A stretch of DNA of 64,000 bases from assembly GCF_026626705.1 (NCBI RefSeq), contig NZ_JAPNKC010000001.1, forward strand, positions 6,342,001-6,406,000, read 5' to 3'. The notes beneath the pieces were generated by a model. It was not told where the DNA came from, made no database searches, and worked only from the letters and a program-made list of their open reading frames with translations. The position numbers were made by a program, and so were the translations under genes. Positions 51,044-60,731 of this stretch are shown piece by piece. The stretch comes from Pyxidicoccus sp. MSG2 (GTDB lineage Bacteria; Myxococcota; Myxococcia; Myxococcales; Myxococcaceae). How positions within the stretch are numbered: the first letter of the stretch is position 1; each line of letters starts with the position of its first letter.

Positions 51044-52608
51044 GCCGTCGCCGCGACACGTCTCCGCTGGCGTCGTGCGCTCGCGTTCTCCACGAGTGGC
51101 TCACGCAGGCTGAGCGGCCTCATGCGAATGCGGCCCGGCCCTTGGTGTCGCGTGCCCGCCTTCTCCACAAGTTGTCCCTCCTGCTCCTCGCGCTCCTCTG
51201 CCTTCTCGGAACCGCGTGCGGTGGAGACGCGCCCGCGCGCCCCGTGCTGCCCCGCTGGGTTGCGCCGGAGCCGACGCTCGACTTCGGGCCAGTGCCCGCA
51301 CTGAACGAGCGCACGGTGACGCTGCCGCTGGTGAACGCAGGGCGCGCGTCGCTGCGAATCCTCGGCGTCACCGTGCGCGAAGCGGAGGCCCCCTTCCGCG
51401 TGGTCTCCGCGCCGCAAGAAGTCGCCGCGCAGAGCGAGGCCCCCGTGACGCTGGCCTTCGTCCCCCTACGCGAGGCGGCCTACACCGCGACGCTGGAGCT
51501 GCGCACGGACGACCCGGAGCAGGGCACGGTGGAGGTCTCACTCCGGGGAGAAGGTCGTACCGCAGCCGTCATCGAGCTGGACCCTCCGCGGCTCGACTTC
51601 GGCCGTGTTGCGGAGGGAAGCGCGGCGGTGCGGAGCTTCACCGTGCGCTCGCGAGGCAGTGCCCCTCTGGTGCTGGAGGAAGTCGGGCTCACGAGCGACA
51701 CCCCCTCCACCTTCGAGCTGGTCGGCTCGACGCGAACGCCCGCGATGCTGGACACCGGCACCGAGGCCCCCATCACCGTGCGCTACACCGCGCCCGTGGG
51801 GCCGATGTCCGAGCCCGCGAGCGGCACCCTGCGCCTGCACACCACGGACCCCGACCATCGCGAGGCCATGGTGTCGCTGCGCGGTGGAGTGAACCGCGCG
51901 CCCGTGCCTGTGATGGCTCCGCTAGAAGCCAGCGCACCGGGCCAGGAGGTGACGCTCGACGCGACGAGCTCGCAGGACCCGGACGGAGACACACCCCTCA
52001 CGTACCAGTGGGCCCTCCGCCAACGGCCCGTGGGAGCCCAGGCCGCCATTGCCCAGGCCGGAGCCGCAAGCACGGTGCTGCGGTTGGACCCGGTGATTCC
52101 AGGTGAGTACGAGGTGGAGCTGCACGTGACGGATGCGGCGGGGGCTCGGAGCCTCCGGCCCGCGACTACGCGGGTGGTGGCGGTGCCCGCGCAGCGGTTG
52201 CTGGTGGAGGTGTCCTGGAACAACGCGCTGACGGACCTGGACCTGCACGTGTTGCGCGGGACGGAAGCGGAGCCCGGCTCCGCACCGGATGACTGCCACT
52301 ACGCGAATCCGCGTCCGGACTGGGGCACTCCCGGTCCGCTGGACGACCCGGAGCTGCTGAGAGACCGGCTGACGGGCTACGGGCCGGAGGTGTTCGGCTA
52401 CGAGAGCCCCGTGTCCGGGACGTACCGCGTGGCGGTGGTGTTGGCTCGGGAGAACGGAGCCGTGGACCCGCGCAGCGAGGCCACGGTGCGGGTGTACGAC
52501 CGGGGCGTGCTCAAGGGCGAGTTCCGCCGCACGCTGGCGAAGCAGGGCGATGTGTGGACGGTGGCGGACGTGCAGTGGCCCGCGGGCCTCGTCACGGAGG
52601 TGCCGTGA
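51040..52608 (+). CDS. ASH/PKD/DUF2135-like lipoprotein, operon gene 2 of 5
   Basis: The 522-residue product begins at GTG 51040, with GGAGGAGG about 7 nt upstream and a 4-nt overlap with gene 1. The hydrophobic signal and lipobox GTAC lie only at residues 45-61, an unusually long n-region; GTG 51145 would give a normal lipoprotein signal. The mature part has two ASH-like domains (TLDFGPVP, RLDFGRVA), a PKD/REJ-like domain (RAPVPVMAPLE ... DPDGDTPLTYQW) and a C-terminal DUF2135-like module (LLVEVSWNNALTDLDLHVL). These modules act as binding or spacing parts. One-base overlap with gene 3. Confidence 0.87.
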   Translation: MSRRRDTSPLASCARVLHEWLTQAERPHANAARPLVSRARLLHKLSLLLLALLCLLGTACGGDAPARPVLPRWVAPEPTLDFGPVPALNERTVTLPLVNAGRASLRILGVTVREAEAPFRVVSAPQEVAAQSEAPVTLAFVPLREAAYTATLELRTDDPEQGTVEVSLRGEGRTAAVIELDPPRLDFGRVAEGSAAVRSFTVRSRGSAPLVLEEVGLTSDTPSTFELVGSTRTPAMLDTGTEAPITVRYTAPVGPMSEPASGTLRLHTTDPDHREAMVSLRGGVNRAPVPVMAPLEASAPGQEVTLDATSSQDPDGDTPLTYQWALRQRPVGAQAAIAQAGAASTVLRLDPVIPGEYEVELHVTDAAGARSLRPATTRVVAVPAQRLLVEVSWNNALTDLDLHVLRGTEAEPGSAPDDCHYANPRPDWGTPGPLDDPELLRDRLTGYGPEVFGYESPVSGTYRVAVVLARENGAVDPRSEATVRVYDRGVLKGEFRRTLAKQGDVWTVADVQWPAGLVTEVP

Positions 52609-54086
52609 TGGCGCGCGCTCTCGCCCGCGTCTCGTGGCTGTTCGCCCTGCTCCTCGCGGCCTGTTCCTCCGACCCGGCGAAGCCCGTGCCGGATGCGGGC
52701 CCGGAGCCCACGGCCTGCGAGCGCCGCGACGACTGCGAGGGAGGTCAGGTCTGCGGGATGCAGGGCTTCTGCGGCCCCTGCGAGTCCAGTGGCCAGTGCC
52801 GGCTGAAGGAGCGCTGCGAAGCGGACGCGCGGGTCTGCACCCTCCGCGAGGGCTGGGGCACCGACTGCACGGCCAGCGCGGACTGCGAGCTCGGGAGGTG
52901 GTGCCGTCAGGGACTCTGTCGCCAGCGAGCGGATGTGGTCCTCTGTCCATCGGGCCAGCGGGACGAGTGCCCGACAGGCCAGCGCTGCAACACGGCGGGC
53001 CTCGTGTGTGAAGAGGACCTGGGCTGCGTGGAGGACGCGGACTGCGGCCCGGAGGAGCGCTGCAACACGGGGCTGCACGCCTGCGTGCCCCGCTGCACCG
53101 AGGCTACAGCGTCCCGAATCTGTGCGTCCGAAGAGCGCTGCGCGGAAGGCCGGTGCGTCCAGTGCGAGGCGGATGGGGAGTGTGGCCCGGGCCTCCTCTG
53201 TGACGCCGCGGGACGCTGCACTGCGACACCGCGTTGCTACTCGGACCGGGACTGCATGGTGCCCCTCCAGTGCCACGTGCCGAGCGGAGCGTGCCTGCCC
53301 GAGCCCCCGCCCTGCACCTCGGATGACGGATGCGCGGCCGACCGGCGCTGTGAAATAGGAACCGGCACTTGCGTGCCAAGGGCCTGCGAGCCGGACACAT
53401 TGGAGCCCAACGACACCACCGTCGCTGCATACCCGGTGCGAGCGAGCCGATACCTCGGTCTCACGCTCTGTCCGGACGACGTGGACCACTTCTCCATCAC
53501 GCTGGAGCGAGGTGACCAGCTCGGAGTGAACGTGGAGGCGGAGGCCTTCGCGGAGCCGGCGTTCTCCACCACGCTCCAGGACGCGAGCGGACGCGTGCTC
53601 GCGTCGGGGCGCTTCCTGGCGACACACGTCGCGGCGGTGCCCGGCACGTACACGGTGCGCATCGCGGCGCGGGGCAGTGAGCCGCGAGCATACGACGTGG
53701 GCTTCTTCCTCTCGCGGGGAACACCGTGTGACGACGACTCCCACGAGCCCAATGACACACCCGCCACGGCGACAGCCCTGACGGCAGGCCTGCCGTTGGA
53801 AGGGATGCTGTGTCCGCAAGACCAGGACCACTTCCGTCTCACCGTGCCGGAGGGGCAGGGCGTGCGGGTGTCACTGTCGAACTACGTCGCCGCCGCCGGC
53901 CTGCTGCGCCTGTGCCTGCTCGGAGAAGAGGGCACCCAGGCGCCAGGCTGCTCCACCGAAGCCAACGGGGCGACAGTCTCGCTGCCCGCCTCCATCGCTG
54001 GAGGAAGGACGCTCACCGCGCGAATCACCGGAGAGGCTTCGCGCACCGCGAATGGCTACACCCTCCAAGCGGAGCTGCTGCCATGA
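52608..54086 (+). CDS. Cys-rich lipoprotein with two PPC domains, operon gene 3 of 5
   Basis: The 492-residue precursor has lipobox LAAC at 16-19. About 240 Cys-rich residues follow, in units such as CTASADCELGRWC and CEADGECGPGLLC. Two pre-peptidase C-terminal (PPC) domains are then marked by LEPNDTTVAAYPV and HEPNDTPATATAL. PPC domains often help secretion or bind surfaces. The Cys-rich units resemble those in TraA but there is no MYXO-CTERM tail. Start and stop overlap the neighbours (TGATG and ATGA). The many disulfides would need an oxidative folding system such as the thioredoxin-TPR lipoprotein. Confidence 0.88.
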   Translation: MARALARVSWLFALLLAACSSDPAKPVPDAGPEPTACERRDDCEGGQVCGMQGFCGPCESSGQCRLKERCEADARVCTLREGWGTDCTASADCELGRWCRQGLCRQRADVVLCPSGQRDECPTGQRCNTAGLVCEEDLGCVEDADCGPEERCNTGLHACVPRCTEATASRICASEERCAEGRCVQCEADGECGPGLLCDAAGRCTATPRCYSDRDCMVPLQCHVPSGACLPEPPPCTSDDGCAADRRCEIGTGTCVPRACEPDTLEPNDTTVAAYPVRASRYLGLTLCPDDVDHFSITLERGDQLGVNVEAEAFAEPAFSTTLQDASGRVLASGRFLATHVAAVPGTYTVRIAARGSEPRAYDVGFFLSRGTPCDDDSHEPNDTPATATALTAGLPLEGMLCPQDQDHFRLTVPEGQGVRVSLSNYVAAAGLLRLCLLGEEGTQAPGCSTEANGATVSLPASIAGGRTLTARITGEASRTANGYTLQAELLP

Positions 54087-57000
54087 GCCGTGGCCACCGC
54101 ATCCGGTGCCATGTCACCACCAGGGTGGGGCACCTGCGTCTGGCGGTGCTGTGCCTCCTGCTCGCCGCCTGTGGTGACAGCTCGCATCCGCCGGGAGTCA
54201 CCCCAGACGCCGGCCTCATCGACGCGGGAGCCGGAGCCGAAGATGCGGGCCCGGACGCGGGCTCCCAGTCAGACGCGGGCCCAGCACCCACGCTCCTGTC
54301 GCTCCTGCCAGTGCGGGGCGAAAGTGGAGGCGGCGCCTGGGTGCGACTGACGGGCAGCGGCTTCGTCCAGGGCGTGGCCGCGACTCCCACGGAAGCGGCC
54401 CGTCGCACGATGCTCAAGCTGGGCGAGCGTGAGGTGCGCGACTTCCAGCTCATTGACGACACCTCGCTCGACCTCCGCACGCCGCCGGGGGCTCCCGGGC
54501 CCGCGAGCCTCACACTGGAGAACCCGCGAGGCACGGCCCGCTGCGAAGCCTGCTTCACGTACTTCGAGTCCTTCGACCTGCGAGACCTCTCTCCGGCGGA
54601 AGGAGCGCTCTCCGGTGGCAACACGGTGACACTGGTGGGCACGGGCTTCCCCACGGAACTCCAGGTCCTCTTCGGGGGCACGGCGAGCCCCGCCGTCACA
54701 CGGGTCTCCTCCACCGAATTGCGAGTCGTCGTCCCCCGAGCCCTGAGCGAGGGGCCCGTGGACGTGAGGGTCCACGGGCAGGGAAGTGGAGGCGTGCTGC
54801 GGCGCGCGTATCGCTACATTCACGACCCGCGAATCACGGACCTTGCTCCGCTCACCGGCCCTCGGTCCGGAGGCACGCGGGTGGTGCTCACGGGGAAGGG
54901 CTTCGAGGGCACGACCTCCGTCCTCTTCGGAAGCACACCCGCTCCGCTGTTCCAGGTGGACTCACCGTCCCAGCTCACGGCGACCACGCCACCGGGCCCG
55001 AGCGCGGGCGCCCTGGACGTGACAGTCCTCACCCCGCGAGGCACCTGGAAGGTACGCAACGGCTTCACCTACGAGGAGGCCACCGCGGGCACCCTCACCC
55101 TGCGCGGAGTCTTCCCCCACGTCGGCACGAGGGCGGACGGCACGGTGACGCTCACGGGGAGCGGACTCGACACGCCCGGGCTCGCGGTGTCCTTCGGAGG
55201 CCAGTCCGTCCCGCTCGTCACGGCCACGTCGACCACGGCCACCGTCACCGTACCCGCGCAGTCCTCACTGCCACGCAGCGTCACCGTGAGCGCCATGTCC
55301 GGCACCGAGAGCGCCAGCCTCTCGAATGGCTACACCTTCCGGCTCTCGCTCTCCCAGGTGACGCCCGACACGGGGCCCACCGCAGGCGGGACGCAGGTCA
55401 CGGTGGAAGGAACGTTCATTCCACCGGACGCGGTGGCGCGGGTGGGGACGCTCGAAGCCACGGCGGCCTCGACACCCACGCAGGAGCAACTGCGCTTCAC
55501 GACACCACCAGGAGGCGCGGGCGCACAGTCCCTCCATGTCTTCTCCGCGAGTGACCCGGAGAACGAAGTCCTCCTACCAGCCACCTTCATCTACGAAGCG
55601 CCGCTCCTGCTCGCCCAGGTGGAGCCCTCCCGAGGCGCCATCGCCGGAGGCACCCGCGTGACGGTGAGAGGCGCGGGCCTGGGTGAAGGCACCACCGTTA
55701 CCTTCGGAGGCGAGCCCGCGACGGATGTGCAGGTGGTGGACGGCCACACGCTGACCTGTCGCACGCCGTCCTCGCGAGTGCAGGCCCCGGTGGAGGTGTC
55801 CATCACGCGAGGAACCACCCGCGCCGCGCTGTCTGAGGTCTTCACGTACTTCGACCCGAGGGGCCCAGGAGGACTCTCCGGTGGCCCGCTCACGGGGACG
55901 CTGAACGTCACGGTGCTCGACACCTCGTCCGGTGCCTACGGTCAGCCCGTCGCGGGAGCACGGGTGATGCTCGGCACGGACGCGGCGACACCGCTCCAGG
56001 GCGTCACGGATGCGAGGGGGCAGCTCACGCTCTCCGACACACGGATGGTGGGCGTACAGGTCGCCACGGTCTTCAAGGAGGGCTACGACGCGGTGACGGT
56101 GGCGGGCATCCGCGCGGAGAACCTGACGGTGTTCCTGCGCAAGCTCACGAGCGACGGCAACCCGGGCAATCCCCCCGAGCTTCCTCCTGCCGCCATCACC
56201 GGCCGGGTGCGAGGCTTCAAGCCACCGAGGCCCCTCGGTCCGAATGAGGTGTTGGAGGCCCGCATCTTCGTCGCGCAGCCGAGCCCCACCTCCGGCCCGC
56301 CCTTCGCGGGGCCGGGAGACCGGCGCGCGGACACCTGGCGCGTGCGAGAGGACGGAGGCGCATTCCAGGTCCACAGCCAGCCCGGCCTGCGCGCGGTGTA
56401 CGCGGTGCTGGGCGTGCTGAAGGACGAGGTGGACTTCGAGCCCTACCTGCTCGGAGTGCGGCGCGGCATCGCGGCCTCCTCCACGCGAGTCGCGCAAGGG
56501 CAGGACGTGGTGCTCGACATGCACCTGGACGTCACCGCGTCGCTCACGGTGGACGGCCCCATCAGCGTGTCGGGGCAGCCCGCGCTGCACCAGGTGTACG
56601 TCTGGCTGGACCTGGGCGCGGAGGGACTGGTGCCGCACCCGCACAACTGGGGCACGGGGACACGCTTCTTCTCCATCATCGAAGGCCCGGGGCCTCGGCT
56701 CACGTTCCCCGGCCTGCCACGGCTGGACGGAGCGAGCCTCCTGTTCCTCGACCTGCTGCGAGGCACCACCACGTATCCGCAGAGCCTGCTCTACCACCGC
56801 CAGCCGGGAGACCCCGCGCAGGGCATGACGCTCGGGCCCCTGCTACCGCTACCGACCTTCGCCGCTCCCCCGTCGGGCCAGTGCTTCACCGGCGAGGTGG
56901 CGTGGAGCTCGGCGCCGTCGTCCACGGAGCCAGACCTGCAGCGGCTCACCCTCACCGCGCTGGGCGAGGGAAGCGGCATCCGCTGGACGGCCATCCTCCC

Positions 57001-57202
57001 GGCGGGAGAGACCCACGTGACGCTGCCAGCCCCCGCGCTGGAGTTGCTCCGCGCGGGACTGTCCGAGGGCACGCGTCTGCGCGCGGACCTGTCCATGGCG
57101 CGAGTGCCGCGCTTCGAGTACGCGCAGTGGACGTACGACACCCTCTCGCCCGCGACGTGGACCGCCTACGTGCTGAGCCGCTCGGAGGTCTTCGACCCGT
57201 GA
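54083..57202 (+). CDS. lipoprotein with six IPT/TIG domains, operon gene 4 of 5
   Basis: The 1,039-residue precursor has lipobox LAAC at about 27-30. Six Ig-like IPT/TIG units follow, each opening with a Pro-Gly turn pattern such as SPAEGALSGGNTVTLVGTGF, LAPLTGPRSGGTRVVLTG, and VEPSRGAIAGGTRVTVRG. A carboxypeptidase-regulatory-like domain (PVAGARVMLGTDA ... GVTDARGQLTL) and a C-terminal region of about 350 residues with no known family complete it. The repeats form a rod-like surface structure. It is linked by ATGA and GTGA overlaps on both sides. It is the largest member and may be the scaffold of the proposed assembly. Confidence 0.87.
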   Translation: MSRGHRIRCHVTTRVGHLRLAVLCLLLAACGDSSHPPGVTPDAGLIDAGAGAEDAGPDAGSQSDAGPAPTLLSLLPVRGESGGGAWVRLTGSGFVQGVAATPTEAARRTMLKLGEREVRDFQLIDDTSLDLRTPPGAPGPASLTLENPRGTARCEACFTYFESFDLRDLSPAEGALSGGNTVTLVGTGFPTELQVLFGGTASPAVTRVSSTELRVVVPRALSEGPVDVRVHGQGSGGVLRRAYRYIHDPRITDLAPLTGPRSGGTRVVLTGKGFEGTTSVLFGSTPAPLFQVDSPSQLTATTPPGPSAGALDVTVLTPRGTWKVRNGFTYEEATAGTLTLRGVFPHVGTRADGTVTLTGSGLDTPGLAVSFGGQSVPLVTATSTTATVTVPAQSSLPRSVTVSAMSGTESASLSNGYTFRLSLSQVTPDTGPTAGGTQVTVEGTFIPPDAVARVGTLEATAASTPTQEQLRFTTPPGGAGAQSLHVFSASDPENEVLLPATFIYEAPLLLAQVEPSRGAIAGGTRVTVRGAGLGEGTTVTFGGEPATDVQVVDGHTLTCRTPSSRVQAPVEVSITRGTTRAALSEVFTYFDPRGPGGLSGGPLTGTLNVTVLDTSSGAYGQPVAGARVMLGTDAATPLQGVTDARGQLTLSDTRMVGVQVATVFKEGYDAVTVAGIRAENLTVFLRKLTSDGNPGNPPELPPAAITGRVRGFKPPRPLGPNEVLEARIFVAQPSPTSGPPFAGPGDRRADTWRVREDGGAFQVHSQPGLRAVYAVLGVLKDEVDFEPYLLGVRRGIAASSTRVAQGQDVVLDMHLDVTASLTVDGPISVSGQPALHQVYVWLDLGAEGLVPHPHNWGTGTRFFSIIEGPGPRLTFPGLPRLDGASLLFLDLLRGTTTYPQSLLYHRQPGDPAQGMTLGPLLPLPTFAAPPSGQCFTGEVAWSSAPSSTEPDLQRLTLTALGEGSGIRWTAILPAGETHVTLPAPALELLRAGLSEGTRLRADLSMARVPRFEYAQWTYDTLSPATWTAYVLSRSEVFDP

Positions 57203-58329
57203 ACAACCGTCGCCGTTCATGGCCCGCCGCGCTGCTGCTGCTCGTGCTCGCCGCCTGTCACGAGGATGCGCTGGAACCCGGCACGACCTGCCGCGCGGAC
57301 GCTGACTGTGGCACGCCCACGGAAGCGTACCGCTGCGACACGCAGGCCCACGTCTGTCGCTGCCGCACGGACACGGCCTGCGGCCCGAGCGAGACCTGCA
57401 ACGCGGCGGGCTTCTGCCAGGACCGCGCGGGCTGCGAGTCGAACGCGGACTGCGGTGATGCCTCGCTCTTCTGCGACACGGGCACCGGGACCTGCCTCAC
57501 CCGAGGCCGCTGCACCTCGGACCTGCACTGCCCGCTGGGCGAGGTCTGCGACGTCTCGCGCACCACCTGCGTGTCCGGCTGCCGGAGCGAAGGCGACTGT
57601 CCGGGCACGGCCTGCCGCTGCGGCGACGCCCCCTGTACCTGCGACGCCACCACGCCCGAGGGCCGCGCCGCCTGCGCGCTGGGCGTCTGCGACGCGACCT
57701 TCTGCGCGGAAGCCACGGACTGTGCCTTCGGCGAGCGCTGCGGCACCACCACCCACAGCTGCGACAGCGACTTCGACCCGACGCGCCGCCCCTACTGCGC
57801 GAGCTGCACCTACGGAGGCGGCCTCCAGGTCTGCGGTCGCGGCGCGAACTTCTGCCTGCGCGAGGCCTCGAGTCCGGGCACCGCCTTCTGCGGCGTGGAC
57901 TGCTCGCAGGGGCAGGGCTGTCCCCACGGCTACCAGTGCGCGGACGTGGTGGTGGCCGCGAGCCGTGCGCGCTGCCGCTCGGATGCGGAGTGCGCGCCGT
58001 CGCCTTCGCTCCCGTGTCGCGAGGACCCGGACTGCGGACACGGCGGTCGCTGCGTGAAGGCCCCGGGCCAGGACACGGGCGCATGCGCGGGCCGCTGTGC
58101 CATCGACGAGGGCGACGTGGAGGGCTTCTGCACCTGTCAGCAGGACGCGGACTGCGTGCAGGACGCATGCAGCCAGGGCGCGTGCACGGTGAGCCGCCGC
58201 TCCTGCACGGGGGATGCGGACTGCCGCCCCATCCGCTGCGTGGACCCTGGAGGCGTGGGTGGCTGCCTCGTGGGACAGAACTGCGCGCCCGAAGAGGGGC
58301 TGACCTGCGCGGAGGTCGCACCCCGCTAA
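57199..58329 (+). CDS. Cys-rich lipoprotein, operon gene 5 of 5
   Basis: The 376-residue product starts at GTG (GTGA overlap) with a lipobox LAAC at 17-20. The whole mature part is Cys-rich, with units such as CRADADCGTPTEAYRC, CTSDLHCPLGEVC and CTGDADCRPIRC; about one residue in nine is Cys. It belongs to the same general type as the Cys-rich half of gene 3. No enzyme motif is visible. It closes the operon; the next gene starts 135 bp later with its own ribosome site. Confidence 0.85.
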   Translation: MNNRRRSWPAALLLLVLAACHEDALEPGTTCRADADCGTPTEAYRCDTQAHVCRCRTDTACGPSETCNAAGFCQDRAGCESNADCGDASLFCDTGTGTCLTRGRCTSDLHCPLGEVCDVSRTTCVSGCRSEGDCPGTACRCGDAPCTCDATTPEGRAACALGVCDATFCAEATDCAFGERCGTTTHSCDSDFDPTRRPYCASCTYGGGLQVCGRGANFCLREASSPGTAFCGVDCSQGQGCPHGYQCADVVVAASRARCRSDAECAPSPSLPCREDPDCGHGGRCVKAPGQDTGACAGRCAIDEGDVEGFCTCQQDADCVQDACSQGACTVSRRSCTGDADCRPIRCVDPGGVGGCLVGQNCAPEEGLTCAEVAPR

Positions 58330-58464
58330 CCCCGCGTGCTCCCGGGCATTTTCGATGTAGGTCCAGGTGGCGCCCGCCCGGGGAAATGGCGGGGCCATGG
58401 GCATTGAATGAACCGCGGGGACCCCCGTCAGAAGGTGCAAGCAGGACGACGGAGGTTGAACGAC

Positions 58465-59007
58465 ATGGCTCTCAAGACTGGTATCGCGTCCCTGGTTCTC
58501 GGCACCCTTCTCTTCGGCTCCACGGCGGCTCTGGCGGAAGACGGCAACGTGCGTGACTGGGCCAACCAGGAGGCCTCGCGGCGGACGAACGGCGGCGACA
58601 ACAACTACCGCGATGACCGTCGCAACGACCGCAACGACGACCGCCGCAATGACCGCTACGACGACCGCAACCATGGTGGCGGCAACGGCTACGTCGAGGT
58701 CCACGTCCACGGCAGCGCATGCAACCACGGCCCGGCGCCGCTGCCCCCTCCGCGGGCCCGCGGCCGCTACGAGCTGCAGACGGTGAACCGCTACGTCGAC
58801 GGCCGCAACGACCGCGTGTGGGTCCCCGAGGTCTGCAAGGAGCGCTACACCCGGCGCGGGCACGTCACCAAGTGCACGGGCGGCTTCTACGAGAACCGCT
58901 GGGTCCCCGGCCACTACGAGGCCGTGCAGGAGTGGGTCTGGGTGTCCTACGGAAATGACGGCGGCTGGCGCAACAACCGCGCCCACGCGGCCAGCTACTA
59001 CCCGTAG
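58465..59007 (+). CDS. secreted Asn/Asp/Arg-rich protein
   Basis: The 180-residue precursor has a clear signal peptide ending ALA at 24. A low-complexity charged region of Asp/Arg/Asn repeats (YRDDRRNDRNDDRRNDR) follows, then a domain with WVPEVCKERYTRRGHVTKC and RWVPGHYEAVQEWVWV, which recalls the YxWxxGxW motif of small secreted proteins. Two Cys are spaced to form a disulfide. GGAGG precedes the ATG. Function is unknown; the charged region may bind metal ions or polysaccharide. Confidence 0.8.
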   Translation: MALKTGIASLVLGTLLFGSTAALAEDGNVRDWANQEASRRTNGGDNNYRDDRRNDRNDDRRNDRYDDRNHGGGNGYVEVHVHGSACNHGPAPLPPPRARGRYELQTVNRYVDGRNDRVWVPEVCKERYTRRGHVTKCTGGFYENRWVPGHYEAVQEWVWVSYGNDGGWRNNRAHAASYYP

Positions 59008-59160
59008 CGAAGACGGTTTCAAGCTTCAGGGGGAAGTACCGCAGTAGGGGAGAGCACTCAGTACGGAGTACCGCGGGGCGCGTCGGACTACGGGGGTAGT
59101 CCGGTGCGCCCCGCGCCTTTTCAGGCGCATGGTGCCTTTCCGCGAGCGGCCTGTTACTGA

Positions 59161-59895
59161 ATGCGGCCCATGGGTACCGCATTCGTCACGGGAGCCGGCA
59201 TCCGCATTGGCAGCGCGGTGGCCCGCGCCCTCGGTCGCGCCGGCTATGACCTGGCGCTCCACGCGAACCGCTCGCTCGACTCGCTGGAGTCGCTGGCGGA
59301 AGAGCTCCGGGCGCTCGGCCGCCGCGTCACCCTCCACGTGGGGGACTTGAGCGACCCCGACGCGGTGGATGCGCTCGGCGCCAGCGTGCGCGAGGCGTGC
59401 CCCGCGCTGGACGTGGTGGTCCACAACGCGGGCCTCTTCGAGCGGGTGGACTTCGCCGCCGTCTCCCGCGCGCAGTACCGCACGATGCTGGCGGTGAACC
59501 TGGACGCGCCCTTCTTCCTCACGCAGGCGCTGCTGCCGAGCCTGCGCGCCGGGAAGGATCCGCTGGTGGTTCACCTCACCGACGTCGGCGGCGAGCGGCC
59601 GGTGAGCCACTACTCGCACTACTCGGTGAGCAAGGCGGGCCTCATCATGCTCACCCGTGCGCTGGCGGTGGAGCTGGCCCCGCACGTGCGGGTCAACGCC
59701 GTGTCCCCGGGCACGGTGGCCTTCCCCGAGGACTTCGACGCGGCGGCGCGCGAGGCGGTGCTGAAGCGGATTCCCCTGGGACGCGAGGGCAGTGTCGAAG
59801 ACATCGCCCGCGTCGTCGTCTTCCTCGCCCGCGAGGCGCCGTACATCACCGGGCAGGTCATCGCCGTGGATGGCGGCAGGAGCGCACAGCTATGA
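59161..59895 (+). CDS. SDR oxidoreductase, FolM/pteridine-reductase-like
   Basis: The 244-residue protein is a short-chain dehydrogenase. It has a nucleotide loop TGAGIRIG, where the Arg-Ile-Gly ending is typical of pteridine reductase/FolM, HNAG, and the active site YSHYSVSKAG (Tyr and Lys). A second ATG at 59170 would give MGTAFVTG. The next gene overlaps by ATGA and encodes a FolB-type protein, which supports a role in reducing dihydropterins or dihydrofolate with NADPH. It is first of a four-gene operon. Confidence 0.85.
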   Translation: MRPMGTAFVTGAGIRIGSAVARALGRAGYDLALHANRSLDSLESLAEELRALGRRVTLHVGDLSDPDAVDALGASVREACPALDVVVHNAGLFERVDFAAVSRAQYRTMLAVNLDAPFFLTQALLPSLRAGKDPLVVHLTDVGGERPVSHYSHYSVSKAGLIMLTRALAVELAPHVRVNAVSPGTVAFPEDFDAAAREAVLKRIPLGREGSVEDIARVVVFLAREAPYITGQVIAVDGGRSAQL

Positions 59896-60731
59896 CTGGA
59901 GAGCCCCCCTTCCATCCCCCGGTGGTGACGTCCCCGCAGGGCCGGCCGCTGGACGTCATCGAGCTGCGGGGCCTCACGGTGGACTGCATCGTGGGTGTCT
60001 TCAACCGCGAGCGCTTCGCGGCCCAGCCGCTGCGGCTGGACGTGGCCCTCTTCCTGGACACGCGCAGCGCGGCGACGGGCGGGAGGCTGGCGAACACCGT
60101 GAACTACGGCCGGCTGACGGGAGAGCTCCGCTTCCTCCTGGAGGCGTGCCGCTTCGAGTTGCTGGAGTCCGCCGCCGAGGCCGTGTGCCGCTACGTGCTC
60201 GCGCCGCCCACGGGCGACGTGCCCCGCGCGCAGGTGTACGCGGCCACGGTGCGCGTCACCAAGCCGCAGGCGTTGGGTGGCATGGCGGTGCCTTCGCTCC
60301 AGATTCACCGCACCTCCGAGGAGATGGAGTACGCGCGCGAGGACAAACCCTTCGGCCGCGTGGACATCATCCACGAGGGCGCGGGCTACGGCGTCTACCG
60401 TCTGCGCGTGAGGCCGGGCGGCACCATCCCCACGCATGTGCACCAGCAGATGGAGGAGAGTGAATTGGTGCTCGGCCCGGGCTTGCTGCTGCAAGGCAAG
60501 CCGGTGGAGCGGGGCATGGCCTTCCACTGGCCGCGAGGCTTCCCGCACCGGTACGACAACCCGACGGCCACGGAGCAGACGGTGCTGTGTGTGGACCGGC
60601 CGCGCTTCATCCCCACGGACGAGGTGGAGACGGAGCCACCCGCCGAGGGACTGGCTCCCGCAACGGGCTTCTCCTACTACCCGCTCGAGGCACCCGTGGC
60701 CCCGGGCTCGCCGGCGGAGCGCAGCCCGTGA
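59892..60731 (+). CDS. folB: FolB (dihydroneopterin aldolase)-cupin fusion
   Basis: The 279-residue protein has two domains. Residues about 22-128 are FolB-like (LRGLTVDCIVGVFNRERF, NTVNYGRLT, RFELLESAAEAV and VRVTKPQA; the catalytic glutamate and lysine regions are kept). Residues about 150-240 form a cupin barrel with HVHQQMEESELVLGPG and FPHRYDN as metal ligands. FolB makes 6-hydroxymethyl-dihydropterin or epimerises dihydroneopterin. The cupin could bind metal and regulate or carry out another pterin step. Its ATG overlaps the preceding stop. The fusion is unusual to my knowledge. Confidence 0.85.
   Translation: MTGEPPFHPPVVTSPQGRPLDVIELRGLTVDCIVGVFNRERFAAQPLRLDVALFLDTRSAATGGRLANTVNYGRLTGELRFLLEACRFELLESAAEAVCRYVLAPPTGDVPRAQVYAATVRVTKPQALGGMAVPSLQIHRTSEEMEYAREDKPFGRVDIIHEGAGYGVYRLRVRPGGTIPTHVHQQMEESELVLGPGLLLQGKPVERGMAFHWPRGFPHRYDNPTATEQTVLCVDRPRFIPTDEVETEPPAEGLAPATGFSYYPLEAPVAPGSPAERSP

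Noticed and set aside
57217-59022. 601-codon minus-strand frame opposite the last lipoprotein gene
   Set aside because: Val/Ala/Arg-rich shadow with no start context; the plus strand has a coupled start and Cys pattern.
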